DNA of 19,040 bases from DAOTXN01 sp034435435. Its GTDB lineage: Bacteria > Chloroflexota > Anaerolineae > S140-20. Within the stretch, counting starts at the first letter, position 1; the number at the start of each line of letters is the position of its first letter. Positions 14,312 to 19,040 of the stretch are shown here, piece after piece. The translations under genes and the position numbers were made by a program. The stretch is from NCBI GenBank assembly GCA_034435435.1, contig DAOTXN010000004.1, forward strand, positions 1 to 19,040, in the 5' to 3' direction. Under the pieces are notes generated by a model. The model searched no databases and was not told the origin of the DNA. It saw nothing but the letters and a program-made list of their open reading frames with translations.

Positions 14312-15385
14312 ATGAAAACCTACAAAAATCTCTATCCCGAACTCGTTTCCTTTGGCAACCTGTACGTGGCCTTTCTGGACGCGGCGCGGGGCAAGCGCGG
14401 CCAGCCCGACGTGGCCGCCTTTGAGTTCGACCTGGAAGCCAACCTGTTTCAATTGCAGGAAGAGCTGGCGACGCGCACCTACCGCCACAGCCCCTACGAT
14501 AACTTTCGCATCCGCGACCCCAAGCCGCGCCTCATCAGCGCCGCTCCCTTTCGCGACCGGGTGGTGCACCACGCGCTGTGCAACGTGATCGAGCCGATCT
14601 TTGAGCGCGGCTTTATCGCCGATTCCTACGCCAACCGCCGGGGTAAAGGCACACATCGGGCGCTGGACCGGGCGCAACAGTTCGCCCGCCGTTACAAGGT
14701 CGTGTTGCAGTGCGACGTGCGCCAGTTTTTTCCCAGCGTGGACCACGCCGTTCTGCGCGCCATCCTGGCCCACAAGATTGCCGACCCCGCCGTGCTGTGG
14801 CTGATCGACCGCGTTCTGGAGAGCGGCGTCGGCGTGCTGGAGGGCGAGTACGAGCCGGTCTGGTTCCCCGGGGACGACCTTTTTTCCGTCTGTCGCCCGC
14901 GCGGGCTGCCTATAGGGAATCTCACCAGCCAGTTCTGGGCCAACTGTTATCTGAACCCGCTGGACCAGTTCGTCAAGCGCGAGCTGCGTTGTCCGGCTTA
15001 TGTGCGCTACGTGGACGATTTTCTCCTGTTCGCCGACGACAAGCGCCAATTGTGGGTCTGGAAAGCGACCCTCCGGGATTTCCTGGCCGGGCTGCGCCTG
15101 ACGCTGCACGAGCGCCAGAGCACGGTTTACCCGGTGAGCAACGGCATTCCCTTCCTGGGTTTTCGCCTCTACCCCCAACGGCGGCGGCTCAAGCGGCGCA
15201 ACGGGGTGGCCTTTGCCCGCCGGCTGCGGGCCGGGTGCGCGGCGCTGGCCGCTGGCGAGATGACACAAGAAGATCTGAATCGGCGCGTGCAGGGCTGGGT
15301 GGCCCACGCCGCTCACGGCGACACCTACCGCTTGCGCGAATCGCTGTTTGCTGCTATACGTATTCCCCAAGTTGGTGCTCAGTGA
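14312..15385 (+). CDS. Diversity-generating retroelement reverse transcriptase
   Basis: The 357-residue protein carries reverse transcriptase motifs in order: DNFRIRDPKPRLISA, motif A CDVRQFFPSVD (D135), the DGR-type motif LPIGNLTSQ at 199-207 (the [I/L]GxxxSQ form that separates DGR RTs from group II intron and retron enzymes), catalytic YVDD at 233-236, and FLGFRLYP around 281-288. Length is typical, and there is no maturase or endonuclease domain. It copies TR RNA into cDNA with errors at adenines. The ATG at 14312 has no obvious Shine-Dalgarno site. The stop overlaps the GTG start of the Avd-like gene by 4 nt (GTGA), so the two are coupled. Confidence 0.96.
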   Translation: MKTYKNLYPELVSFGNLYVAFLDAARGKRGQPDVAAFEFDLEANLFQLQEELATRTYRHSPYDNFRIRDPKPRLISAAPFRDRVVHHALCNVIEPIFERGFIADSYANRRGKGTHRALDRAQQFARRYKVVLQCDVRQFFPSVDHAVLRAILAHKIADPAVLWLIDRVLESGVGVLEGEYEPVWFPGDDLFSVCRPRGLPIGNLTSQFWANCYLNPLDQFVKRELRCPAYVRYVDDFLLFADDKRQLWVWKATLRDFLAGLRLTLHERQSTVYPVSNGIPFLGFRLYPQRRRLKRRNGVAFARRLRAGCAALAAGEMTQEDLNRRVQGWVAHAAHGDTYRLRESLFAAIRIPQVGAQ

Positions 15386-15711
15386 AAGAGTCGCCCATTT
15401 TTACCCGCACTTACGATCTGTTGCGTTGGCTCATCCCGCTGACGGTCAAGTTTCCGCGCCAGCAGCGTTTCGTGCTGGCCGAAGCGCTACAGCGCACAGC
15501 GCTGCAGTTCCAGGAGCGGCTGATCGAGGCCGCCCGCGCCCCTGACCCGTTGCCCGTGCTGCGCCAGGCCGATACAGACCTGACCAAGCTGCGCCTTTAC
15601 CTGCGGCTGTGCCGCGATTTGGAGTTGATGAGCATCAATCAGTACGCCCACGTGGCCCAGATGGTGAACGAGGTGGGGCGGCTGTTGGGCGGCTGGATGA
15701 AAAAAACCTGA
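15382..15711 (+). CDS. avd: Avd-like DGR accessory protein
   Basis: The 109-residue protein starts at GTG 15382, overlapping the RT stop by 4 nt; there is no in-frame ATG near that point. It is all-helical and basic: FTRTYDLLRWLIPLTVKFPRQQRF, then a helix with QRTALQFQERLIEAARA, a DLTKLRLYLRLCRDL helix and a final MVNEVGRLLGGWMKK. This is the four-helix-bundle pattern of DGR accessory variability determinants (related to the 23S rRNA intervening-sequence protein family), which bind the RT and the TR RNA and are needed for mutagenic cDNA synthesis. Size and position between RT and TR fit. It ends 53 nt before TR, so its 3' end probably forms part of the TR RNA. Confidence 0.9.
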   Translation: MKESPIFTRTYDLLRWLIPLTVKFPRQQRFVLAEALQRTALQFQERLIEAARAPDPLPVLRQADTDLTKLRLYLRLCRDLELMSINQYAHVAQMVNEVGRLLGGWMKKT

Positions 15712-16169
15712 GACCTCGGAAGTCGCTTGAGGCTTCCACAGTCTGGGGCCGGGCCGCCGCCGCCGGCGGGTGGTGCGGGGGGGTTCCTGGAACAACCATC
15801 AGAGGAACGCCCGCTGCGCTTACCGCAACAGGAACAACCCAGACAATTGGAACAACAATCTGGGTTTTCGGGTGGTGGTGTCCATAGCCCTCGCTTGTGG
15901 CCGGTAGACCCCGGCGTTCACGGACGCGGCCGTTCGCCGCGCCCACGACGCGGGGCGGCGCCTTGTATGAGAGCCAGCCCGGCCCGGCCCCGGTCGCGCT
16001 CGCCGTCTTGGGATGGCGGCCGGCCAAATAGTAGGGGCAGGTCTTGCGCCTGCCCACCCCCCGCGCCCCGTGGTAGCGGGTGGGGCTTGTCCCCGCCCGC
16101 GACGCGCGGCGCGGGGGCAACCCGGAACACGAAGGACGCGAAAGACACGAAGGACGCGAAAGGCGTGAA
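15712..16169 (+). ncRNA. Inferred TR-containing RNA / structured spacer
   Basis: DGR mutagenesis uses an RNA that extends beyond TR on both sides. Here the spacer downstream of TR holds GGGCAGG/CCTGCCC (16035-16041 with 16049-16055) and GCGGGTGGGG/CCCCGCCCGC (16076-16085 with 16091-16100, one wobble, 5-nt loop). A perfect 18-nt tandem duplication follows at 16127-16144 and 16145-16162. The hairpins resemble dispersed repeats, so they may be incidental. Transcript ends are unknown and the boundaries given are simply those of the spacer. Confidence 0.5.
15765..15883 (+). repeat. DGR template repeat (TR)
   Basis: The 119-nt non-coding template lies in the 458-nt spacer 15712-16169 between the Avd-like gene and target 2. 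Read in the target frame it encodes a consensus FGE tail with ten Asn codons (eight AAC, two AAT) and 27 adenines in all, concentrated in 15791-15859. Its two partners, VR1 and VR2, differ from it almost only at those adenines. The 3' 23 nt (15861-15883) are adenine-free and identical to VR1. No start codon or ribosome site opens this frame, which fits a template rather than a gene. Confidence 0.96.
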
Positions 16170-19040
16170 ATGAGTGAGCAGTCTGTGCATACGGGCGGCG
16201 GGGCCCACGTCGGCGGCGCTGTGTCTGCCGGCACTTTTATCGGGCGCGACCAGATTATCGTGTTGAGCGGCTACACCGCCGCCGACCTGGAACGGGTTCT
16301 GGCGAGGCTGCGGGAGGTGCTGGGGACAGGCCGGGCCGAGCTGTGCGCCGACATCCTTCACGAGCAATTGACCATCACCGCGCCGGATGCTCGCCGCATT
16401 CAGCTCTCCTCCCAGGCCGCCGCCGCTTTGCTGCCCGTCGCCGCCCGTCAGGCCGACGCAGGGGCCTATCTCACCGCGCTGATGGTCAACCCGCGCTACG
16501 GTCGCTGGATGAGCCAGTTTGTGCCCCTGGCCGGCACGCTCACCACTGTTGAACATCCCCCCGGCTGGACCGACGTCCCGCCTGAATTTACGCTCCTGGA
16601 GCTGAGCGGCGAAGGGCCATCCCGACAACTGCGCGCCATTCACTTGCCCGACATCACCCAGGCCATTGCCCAATATGACGCACTGGTGCTGCTGGGCGAG
16701 CCAGGCGCAGGAAAAACGACGGTGCTCTATAAACTGGCGCTGGAGGCCGCTCGAGAACGCCTGGTGAGTGGAACGGGCAAACTGCCGCTATACTTTTCGC
16801 TGGCGGACTATCGCGCTTACCCCACGCCGCACGCCTTTGTGCAGGCCGTCTGGCAGCAAGCGCTAGGTGGAGGCGAGGTGACGGATGGCCTGCGCCGGGG
16901 AGAGTTGCTGCTGCTGTGCGACGCCTTGAACGAGATGCCCTTTCGAGACGGGCGCGATTACCGCGCACAAGTGGCGGCCTGGAGCCGCTTTGTGGGCGAC
17001 TGGCCCGGCAATAAAATACTGTTCACCTGTCGCAGCCGGGACTATGGCGAGCCGCTGGGTCTGCATCAAGTGCGCATCGAGCGCCTGGACGACGGGCGGG
17101 TACAGACCTTTCTGAGCAAGTACCTGGACCCGGTCCAAGCGGGCCTGGCAGCGCAGGCGTGGGGGCGGCTGGCCGGTGACCCGTTGTTGGAGCTGGTGCG
17201 CAATCCCTACTACCTCTCGATGCTGGCCTATAGCCTGGCGACGGGTGGCGCGTGGTCGGCCGGCCGGGCCGGCTTGCTGGAGAACTTTGTGAACCTCTTG
17301 CTCGCCCGCGAGGCCAGACGCTGCCATCCCGACTGGCCCGGCGAAGAGCCGTTGCGCCTGGCGCTCGTCACTGTGTCCGAAGGCGTCCAGCCGTTGGGAG
17401 AAGGCACCCGCCTGCCGCGCCGGGAGTGGCTGGCGCGCCTTCCGGCGCAGGTGGACGGGCCAGATGGGCCGGTGGAAACCCCGCCGCCCACCGTTTTGCG
17501 CCTGGGCCTGTCTGCCACGCTGCTGGACACCGAGCTGGCCCCCGGCGGCGAAGAGCAGGTCCGTTTTTACCACCACCAGTTGCAGGAATACCTGGCCGCC
17601 CGCGCGCTGCTGAACCGTTTCCGCGCCGGGGAAGACTTGACGGCCCGCTGGCAACAACCCCGCCTGACCCGCGAGATGCCCGACCCCGGCCTGCTGGGCG
17701 ACTTTGAGCCGCTGCCCCCGCCGCCGACCACCGGCTGGGAGGAGCCGACGGTCCTGGCGGCCGGCCTGGCCGCCGATTCTGCCGCCTTTATCGAGGCGGT
17801 GCGGCGGGCCAACCCCGTCTTGGCCGCCCGTTGCCTGGCCGAAGCCGGGGCGACGCCGATCCCAGACCTCCAGGCGGCGGTGCAGGCCGACCTGCTGCGC
17901 GAAACAGAAAACCGGCAGGTGCACCTGCGGGCGCGTATTGCCGCCGGCGAGGCGCTGGGACGGTTGGGCGACCCCCGCTTTCAAGAGATGGTGGTAGATG
18001 GGCTGCGCGTGCTGCTGCCGCCGCTGGTCGCCATCCCTGCCGGGCGCGTGCACATGGGCAGCGGGCGCTTTCGCGTGTGGCGGTTAGAGCGGCGCGGCTT
18101 TCCGGCGAACGATGAGCGCCCCCGCTGCACGGTGGACCTGCCGGCCTTTTTCATCGGCCAGTTCCCGGTGACCAACGCCGAGTATGCCTGTTTCATCGCG
18201 GCCGGCGGCTATGCGCCGGAGAACGCCGAACGTTATTGGGCCACGCCCGCGGCCCGCGCCTGGCTGCGCGGGGAGGCGGGGGAGGGCGGCGCGTTTCAAG
18301 AGCTGTGGGAGGTCTATCAGGCTGTGCGCCGCGACCCGTCATTGTTGAAGGACTTGCAGCGTGCCGGTGTGAGTCCGCAGGCGCTGGCAACCTGGGAGCG
18401 ATTGATTCAGATGCAAGAGACGGAGGTGCGGGCCGCGCTGGGTAAAACCTACCTCGACCGCCCGCGCGACCGCCCGGCCCTGTGGGACAACGACCCATAC
18501 AATCATCCAGCTCAGCCGGTGGTGGGCGTCAACTGCTTCGAGGCCACGGCCTATTGCGCCTGGTTGACGGAGCGAGTCAGCGAATCAGCGGGTCAGCGAG
18601 GGAGCGAATTGCGAGTCTGGCGCGACGGCCAGGTTTCGTCACTCGTCCTTCGTCCTTCGTCCTTTGTCCTTCGTCTCCCGACTGAGGCCGAATGGGAGCG
18701 GGCGGCGCGCATGGGCCGGGGGTGGGTCTATCCGTGGGGCAACCGTTGGGGTGCAGAGCGGGCCAACACCTGGGAAGGGCGCGTCTTGCGACCGACGCCC
18801 GTGGGGGTGTACCCGGGCGGGGCGACGCCGGAGGGCGTACACGATTTGAGCGGTAACGTGTGGGAGTGGACCGCCAGCCTGTACCGGCCGTATCCCTATC
18901 ACCCGGCCGACGGGCGCGAGGACCCGCGCGCCGAGGGCCGGCGGGTGGTGCGGGGGGGTTCCTGGAACGCCCATCAGAGGAGCGCCCGCTGCGCTGCCCG
19001 CCCCAGGAACAGCCCAGTCCGTTGGAGCACCATTCTGGGT
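16170..19040 (+). CDS. DGR target protein 2: NACHT ATPase with FGE/C-type-lectin variable domain (3' end outside window)
   Basis: The frame is open for 957 codons to the window edge. A short N-terminus (1-165) holds a GGGAHVGGAVSAGTFIGRD motif, matching the one before NACHT in target 1, and a helical segment. NACHT follows: Walker A GEPGAGKT at 176-183 (K182), Walker B LLCDALNE (D251, N254-E255), LFTCRSRDYG and a closing FYHHQLQEYLAA (466-477). Helices then lead to an FGE domain from about 617 (IPAGRVHMGS, NCFEATAYCAWLTER, LPTEAEWE, GNVWEWT, VVRGGSW). VR2 begins near residue 923. It lacks the TPRs and the large N-terminal region of target 1, so the shared part is NACHT-FGE. The ATG at 16170 has only a weak AAGG upstream. 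No effector domain is recognised; about a dozen more codons are expected beyond the edge. Confidence 0.88.
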   Translation, partial: MSEQSVHTGGGAHVGGAVSAGTFIGRDQIIVLSGYTAADLERVLARLREVLGTGRAELCADILHEQLTITAPDARRIQLSSQAAAALLPVAARQADAGAYLTALMVNPRYGRWMSQFVPLAGTLTTVEHPPGWTDVPPEFTLLELSGEGPSRQLRAIHLPDITQAIAQYDALVLLGEPGAGKTTVLYKLALEAARERLVSGTGKLPLYFSLADYRAYPTPHAFVQAVWQQALGGGEVTDGLRRGELLLLCDALNEMPFRDGRDYRAQVAAWSRFVGDWPGNKILFTCRSRDYGEPLGLHQVRIERLDDGRVQTFLSKYLDPVQAGLAAQAWGRLAGDPLLELVRNPYYLSMLAYSLATGGAWSAGRAGLLENFVNLLLAREARRCHPDWPGEEPLRLALVTVSEGVQPLGEGTRLPRREWLARLPAQVDGPDGPVETPPPTVLRLGLSATLLDTELAPGGEEQVRFYHHQLQEYLAARALLNRFRAGEDLTARWQQPRLTREMPDPGLLGDFEPLPPPPTTGWEEPTVLAAGLAADSAAFIEAVRRANPVLAARCLAEAGATPIPDLQAAVQADLLRETENRQVHLRARIAAGEALGRLGDPRFQEMVVDGLRVLLPPLVAIPAGRVHMGSGRFRVWRLERRGFPANDERPRCTVDLPAFFIGQFPVTNAEYACFIAAGGYAPENAERYWATPAARAWLRGEAGEGGAFQELWEVYQAVRRDPSLLKDLQRAGVSPQALATWERLIQMQETEVRAALGKTYLDRPRDRPALWDNDPYNHPAQPVVGVNCFEATAYCAWLTERVSESAGQRGSELRVWRDGQVSSLVLRPSSFVLRLPTEAEWERAARMGRGWVYPWGNRWGAERANTWEGRVLRPTPVGVYPGGATPEGVHDLSGNVWEWTASLYRPYPYHPADGREDPRAEGRRVVRGGSWNAHQRSARCAARPRNSPVRWSTILG
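18576..18671. repeat. 96-nt in-frame repeat block in the FGE domain of target 2
   Basis: This has the same length, position and content as 13596-13691 in target 1 (about eight base differences). It is inserted between WLTER and RLPTEAEWE, residues about 803-834. The shared insertion shows that the two FGE domains derive from a common, already interrupted copy. Confidence 0.75.
18937..19040 (+). repeat. DGR variable region VR2 (cut by the window edge)
   Basis: The 104 nt align without gaps to TR from 15762. There are 14 differences; 13 fall on TR adenines (18969, 18970, 18982, 18997, 19002, 19003, 19012, 19018, 19020, 19021, 19027, 19030, 19033; 5 to G, 6 to C, 2 to T). One is a T-to-G change at 18996, inside the Tyr codon. 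Ten residues differ from the TR-encoded tail: A934, S938, A943, P945, S948, V950, R951, S953, T954 and I955. Only the first five bases of the invariant 3' segment are inside the window. Confidence 0.93.

Noticed and set aside
14078..15370. 430-codon minus-strand open frame opposite the RT gene
   Set aside because: The plus strand carries unambiguous RT motifs with an intact frame; the antisense frame is a product of high GC and codon bias and shows no recognisable domain.
14312..15385. RT as a group II intron or retron enzyme
   Set aside because: No maturase or endonuclease domain, presence of the IGNLTSQ motif, an adjacent Avd-like gene and a TR/VR pair with adenine-specific changes.
16127..16162. 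Tandem repeats as a CRISPR array (also 8512-8547)
   Set aside because: Units are 15-18 nt, directly adjacent without spacers, and no cas genes are present.
16863..18053. 396-codon minus-strand open frame opposite target 2
   Set aside because: The opposite strand encodes a continuous NACHT-FGE protein with Walker motifs; the minus frame is a shadow.

Overview
The window is GC-rich, almost entirely plus-strand coding, and carries many short palindromic repeats of the kind scattered through genomes of Chloroflexota (Anaerolineae-like) and similar lineages. The phylum is an inference from gene content (STAND/NACHT proteins with formylglycine-enzyme-like tails, unusual Hdr gene clusters, dispersed palindromes), not a demonstrated fact.

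Layout. 1-114: tail of a probable transposase. 250-2798: a DUF58 membrane protein, a NarL/LuxR-type response regulator and a DUF29 protein, separated by repeat hairpins. 2988-3017: a rho-independent terminator or attenuator. 3062-8510: a four-gene redox operon (HdrA-like flavoprotein, HdrD/HdrCB-like CCG-domain Fe-S protein, second HdrA-like flavoprotein, FrhB/FdhB-like Fe-S protein), closed by a strong terminator at 8548-8582. 8798-19040: a promoter-like site followed by an accessory island.

The accessory island is a diversity-generating retroelement (DGR) with two targets. A P-loop ATPase (8798-10066) overlaps target 1 (10044-14153), a 1369-residue TPR-NACHT protein ending in a formylglycine-generating-enzyme (FGE)/C-type-lectin-like domain whose last ~40 residues are variable region VR1 (14008-14126). 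Next come the DGR reverse transcriptase (14312-15385; IGNLTSQ and YVDD motifs), an Avd-like four-helix protein starting at a GTG that overlaps the RT stop (15382-15711), and the template repeat TR (15765-15883). Target 2 (16170 to beyond 19040) is another NACHT-FGE protein ending in VR2 (18937 to the window edge).

Base-by-base comparison gives the DGR signature. VR1 differs from TR at 13 positions, all TR adenines. VR2 differs at 14 positions, 13 of them TR adenines. TR read in the target frame is rich in AAC/AAT codons, and no combination of adenine substitutions can create a stop. The inferred mechanism: RT plus Avd copy TR RNA with adenine-specific errors, and the cDNA replaces VR1 or VR2, so the ligand-binding tip of two NACHT switch ATPases is re-diversified. 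This resembles a rapidly evolving recognition or innate-immunity-like sensor. Its ligand and downstream effector cannot be read from the sequence.

A second theme is palindromic intergenic-type repeats lying in frame inside genes: both DGR targets share a 96-nt block within the FGE domain, target 1 has two more, and the second HdrA-like gene carries an ~80-nt hairpin.
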